The notes beneath the pieces are model-generated. The model had not been told where the DNA came from, made no database searches, and saw only the letters and a program-made list of their open reading frames with translations. 64,000 bases of DNA, taken from an uncultured Lewinella sp. GTDB taxonomy: Bacteria > Bacteroidota > Bacteroidia > Chitinophagales > Saprospiraceae. The stretch covers positions 124,001 to 188,000 of the forward strand of contig CALMYQ010000101.1 of the NCBI GenBank assembly GCA_937873655.1, in the 5' to 3' direction. Both the position numbers and the translations under genes were made by a program. Shown here one piece after another: positions 41,913 to 51,617 of this stretch (the stretch's first letter is position 1; the number at the start of each line of letters is the position of its first letter).

Positions 41913-42053
41913 CCCCGAAACGGTTCCTGTCCTTACCAATTCCTCAATAGCAACAAAACAGTTCCCGCGCTCTCAGGCCTTATGGCTCTCAAATTAATTG
42001 CATACTAAAGCCCATGGTCAAAAACGTTATTGCAAGGTTAAATAAATAATCCT

Positions 42054-42884
42054 ATGAAAAGATCATTTCTATTGGCAATCCTTTTGTTTCCATTGGCTGT
42101 TTTTGCCCAGAAACTGGAATTGGGGGTCATGGGCGGGGGCGCCATCTACAGCGGCGATATCTCTCCGGACGAGTTCGGTGTCTATTTCAATCAGATCAAT
42201 CCGGCATTCGGCATTTTCGGCCGGCTGAACGTAGCCAAGCCGCTTTCCATCCGCCTGGGCATCACCAACGGCAAAGTGGACGGCGATGACATGGAAATCG
42301 GCCTGGAACAACGCGGACTCAATTTCAGAACCAACATATTCGAAGTTGCCCTGACGGCAGAGATCAATGTCGCACATGCCGGTAATGAAAAGGGCACGCA
42401 GTGGGTGCCTTATCTTTTCGGCGGCGGCGCCGTATACCATTTTGATCCGCAAGCCAAATTTGACGGCGACTATGTAAACCTGCAGCCCCTCGGCACCGAA
42501 GGACAAGGCCTTCCGGGGTATGAAGCCCCGTATAAACTCACCCAATTCGCCGTTCCGATGGGCGTCGGCATGCGATTCATTTTCAAGAACGCCTGGAGCC
42601 TCGGGTTCGAGTTCGGCGGAAGAAAACTCTTCACCGATTTCCTGGACGACGTATCCTCCAAAGAAGTGAATTACCTCGATATCCTGGAAGGCAACGGCAC
42701 CCTTGCAGCACAACTCAGCAACCCAAAGATCAAGGACACGCCGGATGCCAACCTGACCTATGTCAGGGGTGGGGAATACCAGGACTGGTATTATTTCGGC
42801 GGGGTGACCATCTCCTTTTACCTGGGCGGCGGCGGCGCCGGTTGGGGAAGCGGCAAGGGCATCGGCTGCCCTACCAATTTCTAG
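42054..42884 (+). CDS. DUF6089-type outer-membrane protein
   Basis: A 276-residue protein with a signal peptide (MKRSFLLAILLFPLAVFAQ, cleavage after residue 19). The mature part starts KLELGVMGGGAIYSGDIS and continues with barrel-like strands (FGRLNVAKPLSIRLGITNGKVDGDD, LNFRTNIFEVALTAEINV, PYLFGGGAVYHFDP) and a typical region AWSLGFEFGGRKLFTDFLDDVSSKEVNY. This is the pattern of the DUF6089 family, small outer-membrane beta-barrels of Bacteroidota of unknown function. The C-terminus YFGGVTISFYLGGGGAGWGSGKGIGCPTNF is Gly-rich. The gene appears single; the ArsC-like gene follows after 98 bases and has its own promoter-like element. Confidence 0.88.
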   Translation: MKRSFLLAILLFPLAVFAQKLELGVMGGGAIYSGDISPDEFGVYFNQINPAFGIFGRLNVAKPLSIRLGITNGKVDGDDMEIGLEQRGLNFRTNIFEVALTAEINVAHAGNEKGTQWVPYLFGGGAVYHFDPQAKFDGDYVNLQPLGTEGQGLPGYEAPYKLTQFAVPMGVGMRFIFKNAWSLGFEFGGRKLFTDFLDDVSSKEVNYLDILEGNGTLAAQLSNPKIKDTPDANLTYVRGGEYQDWYYFGGVTISFYLGGGGAGWGSGKGIGCPTNF

Positions 42885-42960
42885 GAATATCGCCGAACCA
42901 GCCGGAATTTTTCAGACCGGTTAAGGTTTAATGTAAATTTAAGGTTATCTTTACTTCTGG

Positions 42961-42968
42961 TAAGTTTG
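42961..42968 (+). promoter_or_regulatory. Promoter -7 element of the ArsC-like gene
   Basis: TAAGTTTG matches TAnnTTTG exactly, 15 bases before the ATG at 42983. No clear TTG at -33. The leader would be very short (about 10 bases). Confidence 0.4.
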
Positions 42969-42982
42969 ACCTTTATCATTCT

Positions 42983-43444
42983 ATGAGGAAAATTTTGGTT
43001 CTTTGCAAGCAAAATTCCTGTAGAAGCCAGATGTCTGAGGGGTATCTCGATTTTTTTGCCGGAGAACAGATTCAGGCATTTAGCGCAGGGCTGGCCTCGG
43101 ACAATGTTCATCCTTTGGCCGTTAAAGCTATGGCAGAGGATAACATCGATATTTCCCAGAAAGAATCCAAAAGTTTTTCGGTTTACAACAATCATAAGTT
43201 CGACTTTCTGATCACCGTTTGCAGGGAAGTCAAAAAGAATATACCCAAATCAATTCGCGCCAAACGACATTTCCATTTCGAGGTTGCCGATCCGGCGCTT
43301 GCTACCGGCACTGAAGAGGAGCAGTTGATCGTCTTCAGAAAAGTCAGGGAAGACATCAAAAAGAATATCCTCAAATTCATCGGTCAGGAATTGCTCCTCA
43401 ACAAGCCGGTAGAAGAAGGCGATATTCTGATCAACTTTATCTGA
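42983..43444 (+). CDS. Low-molecular-weight phosphatase / ArsC-like protein
   Basis: A 153-residue protein of the low-molecular-weight tyrosine phosphatase fold. The active-site loop is VLCKQNSCRSQMSEG with the CX5R motif (Cys8 to Arg14), and the typical later Asp is in ADPAL. The family includes thioredoxin-coupled arsenate reductases (ArsC) and protein tyrosine phosphatases. Against ArsC, the usual sequence CTGNSCRS is altered to CKQNSCRS; the resolving cysteines of thioredoxin-linked ArsC (around 82 and 89) are not clear, since only Cys in ITVCREVKKN is present. No arsenic genes are nearby. It could therefore be a tyrosine or arsenate-related phosphatase. The gene precedes ppk1 by about 80 bases. 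Confidence 0.85.
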   Translation: MRKILVLCKQNSCRSQMSEGYLDFFAGEQIQAFSAGLASDNVHPLAVKAMAEDNIDISQKESKSFSVYNNHKFDFLITVCREVKKNIPKSIRAKRHFHFEVADPALATGTEEEQLIVFRKVREDIKKNILKFIGQELLLNKPVEEGDILINFI

Positions 43445-43524
43445 TTCCATTAACAGAAACTTTGATATTTCGGCCATTCGATCGCTGACCGGACGGCTTG
43501 TCATTTTCAGGAACCCGAATCACC

Positions 43525-45564
43525 ATGGAAGAACCCTCGCAATATATCGAACGGGATATCAGCTGGCTGGCCTTCAACCACCGCGTACTCCAGGAAGCCG
43601 AAAACCCAGGCACCCCGCTTTACGAACGGATCAAATTCCTGGCCATCTACAGCAGCAACCTGGACGAGTTTTACCGGGTCCGCGTCGCCTCGCTCCGCAG
43701 TTTTCGCCAGCTCAAGAAATCCACCCGCAAAGCGCTTGAAATCAACCCCAAACAACTGCTGAAGGAGATTCGCGAAACGGTGGACGCCCAGCAAAGGACT
43801 TTCGGCCGGATATTCACCGGACAGATCCTGCCGGCGCTTGCCGAAGAAGGCATTCACCTGATAGATGAAGCTGCATTCGGGCCGGCGGAAACGGACTTTG
43901 CCAGGGCCTGGTTCCGTCAGCGGGTGGAGCCCGTGCTGGAGGTCCGATTCACACAAGATCCGGCATCCGCGCCCTTTTTGAAAAACAAGGTCGTCTACCT
44001 GCTGGCAACCTTCGGGGATACGCCCGAACTTGCCCTGGTTGAGATCCCGGTGCCTGACCTGCCCCGGTTCGTTCCCTTGCCGTCTTCGGACGAAAATCAT
44101 ACTGCCATCGCTTTTCTGGATGATATCATCCGCTGCAATTTGCCGGAATTCCTGAATCGGCCGGTTTCCGGGGTCTATGCCCTCAAATTCTCCAGGGACG
44201 CCGAACTCTATATCGACGACGAATACGACGGCGACTTGCTGGAAAAGATCAAAAAGGGCCTCGACAACCGCCATATCGGCCTGCCGACGCGCGTATTATA
44301 CGACAGCGCAATGCCCCCGGAAGTGCTGGCGCAGGTAAAACAGCTTTGGGGATTGAACAAAAACGACCTGATCCCCGGGGCCCGTTATCATAACTTTCAC
44401 GACTTCTTTTCCTTCCCGGATCCCAAGGGCCATGAGCACCTGCATTTTCCGCCGTTGCCTGCCTTGCCTTGTCCGGCATTGGATCAGTCGGAGTCTATTC
44501 TGAGCGCCATGGAAAAAAGGGATATCATGCTCCACTTCCCCTACCATCGGTACGACTATGTACTGCGGTTGCTCGGGGAAGCAAACTCCGACCCCGTGGT
44601 GAAGTCCATCCGGATCACCCTTTACCGGGTTGCCGATCCGTCGGAGGTCATCAATGCCTTACTGGAGGCCTGCCGGAATGGGAAGGAGGTGGTTGTGTTC
44701 ATTGAGGCCAAGGCCCGTTTTGACGAGGCCACCAACCTGAAAGCCGGTGAGACCCTTACCCGGGCGGGTGCAAAAGTTTATTATAGCTATCCCGGCATAA
44801 AGGTCCATGCCAAATTGCTGCTCATTGAGGCGGAGGATAGCCGTAAACCCTCCCGTTACGCCTACCTCAGTACCGGAAATTTCAACGAAAAAACCGCCAG
44901 GGTTTACGCTGATCACGGCCTTTTTACGGCAGACAAGCGATTGACCCGCGACGTGCGAAGGGTTTTTGACCTGCTTGAGCGCAAGATCATCACCCCCGGA
45001 GCCCGGCACCTGTTCGTTGCTCCGTTTGACCTCCGGGAGCGCTTCACCCAATTAATCGACCAGGAAATAAAGCTGGCGGCTTCAGGAAAAGGCGGCTCGA
45101 TCGCCGTTAAGCTCAACAGCCTGGAAGACAAAACGATGATCGATAAACTGCGGGAAGCTGAAAAAGCGGGCGTAAGGGTCCGGCTGATCGTCCGCGGCAT
45201 CTTCTGCATGAACACGGAACAGATCGGGCAGGGAAAACAATTCGTGGCCTGTTCCATTGTGGACCGGTACCTTGAACACGCCCGGGTCTTCTTTTTCGGA
45301 AATGACGGCGACGAGATCTGCATGATCGCCTCTGCAGATTGGATGGGCAGGAATCTGGACCGAAGGATCGAGGTTGCCATTCCCGTTTATGATGCAAATA
45401 TCCGGCAACAGTTGAAAAGGATCCTGAGAATACAATTAGGCGAAAATGCCAAGGCCCGCCTCCTCGACGGTAAACTGGAAAATCCCTTTCGCTACAAAGC
45501 GGCCGCAAACTCGCCCCAGGTGCAGATCTATAATCTGATCAGAGATGATTTTCAATCAAATTAG
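43525..45564 (+). CDS. ppk1: Polyphosphate kinase 1
   Basis: A 679-residue enzyme that transfers the gamma phosphate of ATP to inorganic polyphosphate. The N-terminal domain opens ERDISWLAFNHRVLQEAE and SNLDEFYRVRVAS. The catalytic domains contain the phosphorylated His428 in KVHAKLLL and the second conserved His585 in YLEHARVFFF, with the characteristic SADWMGRNLDRRIEV near the end. Length agrees with the family (about 680-700). The start at 43525 is preferred to a TTG at 43498, because the family begins right at the conserved EEPSQYIERDISW. It is convergent with a secreted protein gene with no base between the stops. Polyphosphate serves in stress tolerance and phosphorus storage. Confidence 0.97.
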   Translation: MEEPSQYIERDISWLAFNHRVLQEAENPGTPLYERIKFLAIYSSNLDEFYRVRVASLRSFRQLKKSTRKALEINPKQLLKEIRETVDAQQRTFGRIFTGQILPALAEEGIHLIDEAAFGPAETDFARAWFRQRVEPVLEVRFTQDPASAPFLKNKVVYLLATFGDTPELALVEIPVPDLPRFVPLPSSDENHTAIAFLDDIIRCNLPEFLNRPVSGVYALKFSRDAELYIDDEYDGDLLEKIKKGLDNRHIGLPTRVLYDSAMPPEVLAQVKQLWGLNKNDLIPGARYHNFHDFFSFPDPKGHEHLHFPPLPALPCPALDQSESILSAMEKRDIMLHFPYHRYDYVLRLLGEANSDPVVKSIRITLYRVADPSEVINALLEACRNGKEVVVFIEAKARFDEATNLKAGETLTRAGAKVYYSYPGIKVHAKLLLIEAEDSRKPSRYAYLSTGNFNEKTARVYADHGLFTADKRLTRDVRRVFDLLERKIITPGARHLFVAPFDLRERFTQLIDQEIKLAASGKGGSIAVKLNSLEDKTMIDKLREAEKAGVRVRLIVRGIFCMNTEQIGQGKQFVACSIVDRYLEHARVFFFGNDGDEICMIASADWMGRNLDRRIEVAIPVYDANIRQQLKRILRIQLGENAKARLLDGKLENPFRYKAAANSPQVQIYNLIRDDFQSN

Positions 45565-46143
45565 TTACACTCTTGGGCATTGTTTGATGGGAGACATATT
45601 GTCGATCAGGACATTTCCGCGCCTTGAGAATCGCTTTTCGCTGAAAAAGGCCTCAAAAATCAGGAACCGGACCGGTTTTTCCGGTGTGAAGCGGACCTCG
45701 TAAGTTTTCCAGTCGGAATGATCGATCAGCGGCGTCTCCAGCAGCAACTGGTCTTTGCTGCAGGCCGTTTCGCCGCCCCAGATGCGGAGTTTGATCGACT
45801 GATTGTAATTGGCGTAAGTCCCGGAATGGGCCAGATCAATGGTGAAAGAATAGCATTCCGGCGGATTCAAGGCTGATTTGAGCCGCTGTCCGACGCTTTC
45901 CCAGGTGCCGTTATCCCGGGTGATCAGGCCCATGAAGGTCTCGCCGTCCGACGGCTCGGTATATACCCCCCAGGGGCCGGGCAGGATATCGGGCGTTGTG
46001 CCCGGTTCGCACCCATGCCAGCCGATAGGAACGGTGGCATCCTGCGGGTCCCCCTCAAAAGAAGGATTGTTCAGAAAAATTTTTTGCCCCTGACCCTCCG
46101 TAAAACCCAAAAGGACCAGGATTAGCAGTGCTGTTATTCTCAT
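45565..46143 (-). CDS. Secreted carbohydrate-binding-like protein of unknown function
   Basis: A 192-residue protein with a signal peptide (MRITALLILVLLGFTEGQGQ, cleavage after about residue 20). The mature part starts IFLNNPSFEGDPQDATVPIGWHGC, which resembles the N-terminus of many Bacteroidota secreted proteins with jellyroll (carbohydrate-binding module or discoidin-like) folds, and later has ETACSKDQLLLETPLIDHSDWKTYEVRFTPEKPVRFLIFEAFF. No T9SS tail. The function is unknown; a substrate-binding or matrix role is inferred only from fold resemblance. Its stop abuts the ppk1 stop. It follows ilvN by 70 bases in the same direction but is probably a separate unit. Confidence 0.78.
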   Translation of the reverse strand: MRITALLILVLLGFTEGQGQKIFLNNPSFEGDPQDATVPIGWHGCEPGTTPDILPGPWGVYTEPSDGETFMGLITRDNGTWESVGQRLKSALNPPECYSFTIDLAHSGTYANYNQSIKLRIWGGETACSKDQLLLETPLIDHSDWKTYEVRFTPEKPVRFLIFEAFFSEKRFSRRGNVLIDNMSPIKQCPRV

Positions 46144-46213
46144 AAACGGGACGGATTATAAACAAAGAACGTTTTCCGGTCCCTTTTTGCTTATTGCCCT
46201 GTTCCAGGAATTG

Positions 46214-46762
46214 CTAATGGCCGTTCTGTGTCGCATTTTTCTCCAGGGACTGGAGGTAAGTATTCAAGCGTTCCATAGCCTTTACCACCGCTACCCTACC
46301 CGACCGGACGAATTCGTAGATGCCGATCTCCCTGAGGTCGGTAAGCAGGGCTTCCGTTTCCCGTTCGTGGCCGGTCTTTTCGATCACAACGTATTCAGGT
46401 TCAATGGAAAGTATCCTGGCATTGTGCGAACGGATGAGGGTTTCTACCTTGTCGCTGTTGGAAAAAATATGCATGGGCACCTTATACAAGGCGATTTCCT
46501 GAAAAACGATCTCATGCGGTTGGTAGTAAAACGCCTTGAGCACGTCAACCTGCTTGTCCAGTTGCGCCACCAGTTTTTCCACCATTTCGTGGGTCGTTTC
46601 CACCACTATGGTGAAGCGATGTATCCTCGGCATGGACGATTTGGAGGTCGTCAGGCTCTCTACGTTGATATGGCGGCGGGTGAAGATGGATACCACCCTG
46701 GACAACAACCCCGTCTGATTCTCCGTGAAAACCGTCAGGGTATATTTATTGGTTTGCGACAT
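46214..46762 (-). CDS. ilvN: Acetolactate synthase small (regulatory) subunit
   Basis: A 182-residue protein of the IlvN/IlvH family, which binds the large subunit, raises its activity and mediates feedback inhibition by valine. The N-terminal ACT domain reads YTLTVFTENQTGLLSRVVSIFTRRHINVESLTT; the second ACT-like half follows (IALYKVPMHIFSNSDKVETLIRSHNARIL). Length and order are typical. It lies 14 bases downstream of ilvB and ends the ilvD-ilvB-ilvN operon. The ATG at 46762 gives the right start. Confidence 0.96.
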   Translation of the reverse strand: MSQTNKYTLTVFTENQTGLLSRVVSIFTRRHINVESLTTSKSSMPRIHRFTIVVETTHEMVEKLVAQLDKQVDVLKAFYYQPHEIVFQEIALYKVPMHIFSNSDKVETLIRSHNARILSIEPEYVVIEKTGHERETEALLTDLREIGIYEFVRSGRVAVVKAMERLNTYLQSLEKNATQNGH

Positions 46763-46776
46763 GGCTTCGGATAGAT

Positions 46777-48552
46777 TTAAAATTCAGGCGTAAGTTTAAT
46801 TTCATCAACCGCAGCGCCGGAAGGCACCATCGGGAAGACGTTGTGCTCTTTTTCGACCATGACGTGCAACAGGAAAGGGCCGTCGTGGGAAAGCAATTCG
46901 GATACCGCTGCCTTCAATTCTGCGGGCTTGCTGATCTTCTTGCCCGGAACACCGAACCCTTCGGCAATCTTGATGAAATCGGGGTTTTGGAGTTCAACAG
47001 AGGAATACCGCCTTTCATGGAACAATTGTTGCCACTGCCGGACCATACCCAGGTAGTTATTGTCCAGGATGATAATCTTCACACCGACATTCCACTGTGC
47101 GCACATGCCCAGTTCCTGGAGGGTCATCTGGAAGCCCCCGTCTCCTATAAAGGCAACCACCTCGCGCCCGGGTTGGGCCAGTTTGGCGCCGAAAGCAGCC
47201 GGAAGTCCGTATCCCATGGTACCGGCGCCGCCGGATGAAACCCATTGGTTGGTGTCTTCAAACCGGTAATACCGGGCTGCCACCATCTGGTGCTGGCCGA
47301 CGTCGGTGGCGACCACCGCCATGCCGCGGGTCTGATCGCTGACCTCTTTGACCACCATAGCCATGCGGATCTGGTCTTCGGGAGACGGTGTCAAATCCCG
47401 GTTGATGACCAGCTCGACTTCCTTCCTGTAGCATTCCCTGAACGATTCTACCCAGTCCGGATAGGCCTTTTCCTGAACCTTGGGCAGCAGCAATTCCAGC
47501 GCCAGTTTGGCGTCCGAATGGATCGGGACTTCGGCATAGACGTTTTTGTTGATCTCGGAGGCATCGATCTCGATGTGGATCACTTTGGCCTGTTTGGCGT
47601 AACTGGTCAGGCGGCCGGTAACCCGGTCATCAAAGCGCATGCCGATGGCGATCAGGACATCGCATTCATTTTGTTTGAGATTCGGGCCATAATTGCCGTG
47701 CATGCCCAGCATACCCATATGCAACGGGTGCGTGGAGGGCAGGGATGAAAGCCCGTGTATGGTACAGGCAAAGGGAATCCCTGTTTTATCGATGAATTTC
47801 CCGAAAGCTTCCTGCGCGTGAGCGATCTGAATGCCGTGGCCTGCCAGGACCATCGGCTTTCTGGCGGCATTGATCAGGTCCGCAGCAGCCTGTATCGCGT
47901 GATCTTCAGGTACCGGAAACGGGTGATAGCTTCTGATATAGGGGCGCCTGGCGTATTCAAAGTCCAGCATATCCAGCTGGGCATTCTTGGTGATGTCAAT
48001 GACAACCGGCCCCGGGCGCCCTGAATTGGCGATGTAAAAAGCCTTGGCAAAAACAGCCGGAATTTCGTCGGCCCTGGTGATCTGGTAATTCCACTTGGTC
48101 AGGGGGATCGTGCAATTGATCACATCCGTTTCCTGGAAAGCGTCGGAGCCCAGCAAATGGCTGGCTACCTGGCCGGTGATGCAGACCAGCGGAGTGGAAT
48201 CCATGATGGCATCCCCGATGCCGGTGATCAGGTTGGTTGCGCCGGGGCCGGAGGTGGCCATGCATACGCCGGTCTTGCGCGTAACGCGGGCATAACCCTC
48301 CGCTGCGTGAATAGCGCCTTGTTCGTGGCGCGGCAGGATGTGCCGGATCCTGTCCTGGTAGTCAAAAAGGGCGTCATAAACGGGCATGATCGCGCCGCCG
48401 GGGTAGCCGAAAATGGTGTCGACACCTTCCGCCAGCAGACATTCAAGAACCGCTTCCGCGCCCCGGATGCGCATTTTTTCCATTGCGGGCGCAGCCTGTT
48501 CGGATACTTTTTCTTTTTTGGTCATGGCACATTGATTTTGCTTATAACTCAT
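46777..48552 (-). CDS. ilvB: Acetolactate synthase large (catalytic) subunit
   Basis: A 591-residue thiamin diphosphate enzyme that condenses pyruvate to acetolactate (or pyruvate with 2-oxobutyrate) in isoleucine, valine and leucine synthesis. Conserved parts are [27 protein letters not shown] with the catalytic Glu, and the ThDP-Mg motif [15 protein letters not shown] to [12 protein letters not shown]. It needs FAD and Mg. The 48552 ATG overlaps the ilvD stop by 11 bases; an ATG at 48525 is also possible and would leave a 16-base gap. Its partner subunit ilvN follows. Confidence 0.97.
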   Translation of the reverse strand: MSYKQNQCAMTKKEKVSEQAAPAMEKMRIRGAEAVLECLLAEGVDTIFGYPGGAIMPVYDALFDYQDRIRHILPRHEQGAIHAAEGYARVTRKTGVCMATSGPGATNLITGIGDAIMDSTPLVCITGQVASHLLGSDAFQETDVINCTIPLTKWNYQITRADEIPAVFAKAFYIANSGRPGPVVIDITKNAQLDMLDFEYARRPYIRSYHPFPVPEDHAIQAAADLINAARKPMVLAGHGIQIAHAQEAFGKFIDKTGIPFACTIHGLSSLPSTHPLHMGMLGMHGNYGPNLKQNECDVLIAIGMRFDDRVTGRLTSYAKQAKVIHIEIDASEINKNVYAEVPIHSDAKLALELLLPKVQEKAYPDWVESFRECYRKEVELVINRDLTPSPEDQIRMAMVVKEVSDQTRGMAVVATDVGQHQMVAARYYRFEDTNQWVSSGGAGTMGYGLPAAFGAKLAQPGREVVAFIGDGGFQMTLQELGMCAQWNVGVKIIILDNNYLGMVRQWQQLFHERRYSSVELQNPDFIKIAEGFGVPGKKISKPAELKAAVSELLSHDGPFLLHVMVEKEHNVFPMVPSGAAVDEIKLTPEF

Positions 48553-50221
48553 CCGTAACGCAGCCGTTGCTGGCCGAGGAGACGGATTGTGCGTATTTCT
48601 TCAGAATACCCTTTGTCGCCGGCAGAGGAGGTGCAGTCCAGGCCTTTTTCCGGGCTTCGATCTCGGCAGGTTCCAGGTGGGCGTGGATCCGGTTATTGGC
48701 GGCATCAATAGTGATCCGGTCACCGTCTCTCAACAGGCCGATCAGGCCGCCTTCCTGCGCTTCCGGGGTGATATGCCCGACCACAAAGCCGTGCGTGCCG
48801 CCGGAAAAACGGCCGTCCGTGATCAGGGCAACGCTTGTACCCAGGCCTTCGCCCATAATGGCGGAGGTCGGCTTCAGCATTTCCGGCATGCCGGGACCGC
48901 CTTTTGGCCCGCAATACCGGATGACCACCACATCGCCGGGGCGCAGCACTTTGTTAACGATCGCGGCGTTGGCCGCTTCCTCTCCGTCAAAAACCCTTGC
49001 GGTACCGGTAAACACTTCTCCTTCCTTACCGGTGATTTTAGCGACAGACCCTTGTTCCGCCAGGTTGCCGTAAAGGATCTGGATATGGCCGGTCGGTTTA
49101 ATGGGTTGGTCGAACGGACGAAGGATGGCTTGCCCGCCGGCAAGGGTCGGCGCATCCTGCAGATTTTCGGCCATAGTCTTTCCGGTGACGGTGAGGCAGT
49201 CTCCGTGAAGGTAGCCCGCCTCCAGCAGCAGCTTCAGCACAGCCTGTACGCCGCCGACCCTGAACAGGTCCTCCATGACGTATTTGCCGCTGGGCTTCAG
49301 GTCGGCCAAAAACGGCGTTTTGTCGCTGATCCGCTGGAAGTCATCAATGGTGAAATCTACCTCCACCGAACGGGCGATGGCGAGCAGGTGCAGCACTGCG
49401 TTGGTGCTGCCGCCTAAAATAGTGACCAGGGTAACTGCATTTTCGAAGGCCTCCCGGGTCATGATATCCCGCGGTTTGATATCCTTTTCTAGCAGGTGGC
49501 GGATGGCTTTGCCGACGCGATGGCAATCATCCAGTTTGCCGGGATCGCTAGCCGGCACCGAGGAGTTATTGGGCAGGCTCATGCCGAGGGCCTCAATGGC
49601 GGAAGCCATAGTGTTGGCGGTATACATGCCGCCGCAGGCGCCCGGGCCGGGGCAGGCATTGGCCACAACGCCCTGATAATCTTCATCCGATATTTTGCCC
49701 GCAATCTTTTTGCCCAAGGCTTCAAAGGCCGAAATGATATCCAGGGTCTGGTCTTTGTAATGGCCAGGGCTGATGGTGCCGCCGTAGACCAGGATAGCGG
49801 GCCGGTTGAGTCGCCCCAAAGCCATCATCGCGCCCGGCATGTTCTTATCGCAACCGACCACCGGCACAACAGCGTCGTACCATTGAGCCGAAACCACGGT
49901 TTCAATGGAATCGGCTATCAGGTCACGGGACGGCAACGAATAGCGCATGCCCGCCGTACCCATGGAAATCCCGTCGCTCACGCCGATCGTATGGAAGATC
50001 AGCCCGACCAGATCGCTTTCCCGGACGCCTTGCTTCACGATCTCTGCCAACCCGTTCAGGTGCATATTGCAGGTATTCCCTTCCCAGCCGGTACTGACGA
50101 TCCCTACCTGCGCCTTTTTCAAATCCTCGAGGCTCAGGCCTGTTCCGATCAACATCGCCTGTGAAGCCGGCTGCGTCTCGTCCTGGGTAACCGTACGGCT
50201 GTATTTATTCAATTCCTCCAT
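48542..50221 (-). CDS. ilvD: Dihydroxy-acid dehydratase
   Basis: A 559-residue iron-sulfur enzyme that dehydrates dihydroxy acids to 2-oxo acids, the third step of branched-chain amino acid synthesis. The cluster cysteines are in [13 protein letters not shown] and [15 protein letters not shown], and [14 protein letters not shown] is the typical region near the N-terminus. The C-terminus [14 protein letters not shown] is also typical. It is the first gene of the ilvD-ilvB-ilvN operon. A perfect -7 box lies about 30 bases upstream of the start. I saw no leader peptide or attenuator. Confidence 0.97.
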   Translation of the reverse strand: MEELNKYSRTVTQDETQPASQAMLIGTGLSLEDLKKAQVGIVSTGWEGNTCNMHLNGLAEIVKQGVRESDLVGLIFHTIGVSDGISMGTAGMRYSLPSRDLIADSIETVVSAQWYDAVVPVVGCDKNMPGAMMALGRLNRPAILVYGGTISPGHYKDQTLDIISAFEALGKKIAGKISDEDYQGVVANACPGPGACGGMYTANTMASAIEALGMSLPNNSSVPASDPGKLDDCHRVGKAIRHLLEKDIKPRDIMTREAFENAVTLVTILGGSTNAVLHLLAIARSVEVDFTIDDFQRISDKTPFLADLKPSGKYVMEDLFRVGGVQAVLKLLLEAGYLHGDCLTVTGKTMAENLQDAPTLAGGQAILRPFDQPIKPTGHIQILYGNLAEQGSVAKITGKEGEVFTGTARVFDGEEAANAAIVNKVLRPGDVVVIRYCGPKGGPGMPEMLKPTSAIMGEGLGTSVALITDGRFSGGTHGFVVGHITPEAQEGGLIGLLRDGDRITIDAANNRIHAHLEPAEIEARKKAWTAPPLPATKGILKKYAQSVSSASNGCVTDEL

Positions 50222-50247
50222 TAGCTGTTGTGCATAATTATGAGGTG

Positions 50248-50255
50248 CAAAAATA
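50248..50255 (-). promoter_or_regulatory. Promoter -7 element of the ilv operon
   Basis: The minus strand reads TATTTTTG, an exact match to TAnnTTTG, about 27 bases before the ilvD ATG. The bases at the -33 position are GAATT rather than TTG, so the upstream element is weak. Confidence 0.45.
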
Positions 50256-50364
50256 AATGCCGGGATTGATGGCGGGAATTCTTTTTGTACAAGACTTACG
50301 ACCTAGATAAAGAAGGTTTTTGATCGTAAATTATTAATTATCAATAGCTTGAATGGTTGCTGAC

Positions 50365-51225
50365 TTACGAAGTGCAATACCGATCCAACCAATCCAATAA
50401 AACGGATCGCTGGTGGTTGTTTTCGTAGGCCCAGGAGCCGGCGTCCAGGTGGGTGCCCTGCCGGAGGACCTCGAAAACCGTTTCCTTCCGGTTAACGGCT
50501 TTGAGTTGTTCGATAAAGGAGACAGCTGAAGAGAATTCCACCAGTCCGTCTTTTTCGCCGTGAATGCACAGAACCGGGATGTCTTCCTCATTGGATAAGC
50601 GTTCCACCGGATTGGCGGCAGAAAACAGTTTGCCTTCCCTTTTACCGGCGAACCCCCGCACGATAACGGAAGGCGCCATCAGCCGGAGATTCAGCGGCGC
50701 GCCGCAAAGAAACAATCCGGCAAAATCAGTCCGGGCAAGGCCGGTGCCTGTTCTGACCTCATCATCAAATGCCGACAGCGCGGCAAGGGTTCCGCCTGCA
50801 GACATTCCGCCGAGGACCAAACCGGCCGGCGCCAGGCCGGCGGTACGAAGGTCGTCCAGAACGGTTAAAAGTACGGCGTTCAAATCTTTGCGGATGGTCT
50901 TGTAATCCGCCCAGGGAATGCGGCGAACCGATGGGAGATATACCTTGAATCCCGCGGCAGCAAGGACCTTGGCATTGGACAGAAAAAATTCGGGTTTCCC
51001 AAACCGCCAGCCGCCGCCGTGAAAATACACAACAGCCTTTCCGGGCGGGGCGGGGCTGCCCATGGGATCTATTCGAATGATGTATTGCCTGGAATGGCGG
51101 CCGTAACGGATTTTGGAAGCTCCCAGACCGGTGGTGTTCACCTTTGAAAGCTTGTACCAAAATGAGGGCAGGGAAAGGACTTCCTGTACGATCGTTCCTT
51201 TTGGAACGGGACTTAAAACTTGCAT
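50365..51225 (-). CDS. Alpha/beta hydrolase (HSL/esterase type)
   Basis: A 286-residue hydrolase of the alpha/beta fold. The oxyanion motif HGGGW (in VYFHGGGWRFG) and the nucleophile elbow GGMSAGG (Ser) are typical of the hormone-sensitive-lipase/esterase group. The acidic residue is in HGEKDGLVEF and the catalytic His in GTHLDAGSW. No signal peptide is present, so it is cytoplasmic. Substrate unknown: short-chain esters, as for most HSL-type enzymes, is likely. The upstream gene is the small membrane protein 51241-51474, 15 bases away, so the two may be cotranscribed. Confidence 0.9.
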   Translation of the reverse strand: MQVLSPVPKGTIVQEVLSLPSFWYKLSKVNTTGLGASKIRYGRHSRQYIIRIDPMGSPAPPGKAVVYFHGGGWRFGKPEFFLSNAKVLAAAGFKVYLPSVRRIPWADYKTIRKDLNAVLLTVLDDLRTAGLAPAGLVLGGMSAGGTLAALSAFDDEVRTGTGLARTDFAGLFLCGAPLNLRLMAPSVIVRGFAGKREGKLFSAANPVERLSNEEDIPVLCIHGEKDGLVEFSSAVSFIEQLKAVNRKETVFEVLRQGTHLDAGSWAYENNHQRSVLLDWLDRYCTS

Positions 51226-51240
51226 GGCATACCGGACGCT

Positions 51241-51474
51241 TTACGAGCCGGGTATCAGGCGTTTTCCGGTTTCAACGAGCTTTTGGATCATTTGGACATC
51301 AGGCAGGTGGACTTCTTGCTGGAAGTCATCACCAACCTCGACCTCTTCGATTGTTATCTGGTCTTCTTCAATTAACTGGTCGGCCACTCTGGCGCGTTGC
51401 AGGTAAAGGTAGGACAAGAAACTGGCTATGCCGATCAAGGTTAGCAGTACGGTTCGGGCTGATCTTTTTTCCAT
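51241..51474 (-). CDS. Small membrane-anchored protein of unknown function
   Basis: A 77-residue protein with one membrane segment (residues about 8-26, VLLTLIGIASFLSYLYLQ) and an acidic C-terminal part (EEDQITIEEVEVGDD, then HLPDVQMIQKLVETGKRL). The basic start MEKRSARTV implies an N-in orientation. No known family is recognised. It is tightly followed by the hydrolase gene (15-base gap), which argues that it is a real gene. It lies 143 bases after the double ABC ATPase in the same direction. Confidence 0.6.
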   Translation of the reverse strand: MEKRSARTVLLTLIGIASFLSYLYLQRARVADQLIEEDQITIEEVEVGDDFQQEVHLPDVQMIQKLVETGKRLIPGS

Positions 51475-51617
51475 GACAATAACAGGTAGATTGCTTAAAA
51501 TTAAGGGTTTCCGGGTTCAGGGTTCTGAATAATCGACGACTGTACCGGATTTTCGGACCATCGTCATAATATAGACGGTTCAAATCAAAAAAACGTTGAC
51601 CAAAACGGGGTGTTTTT

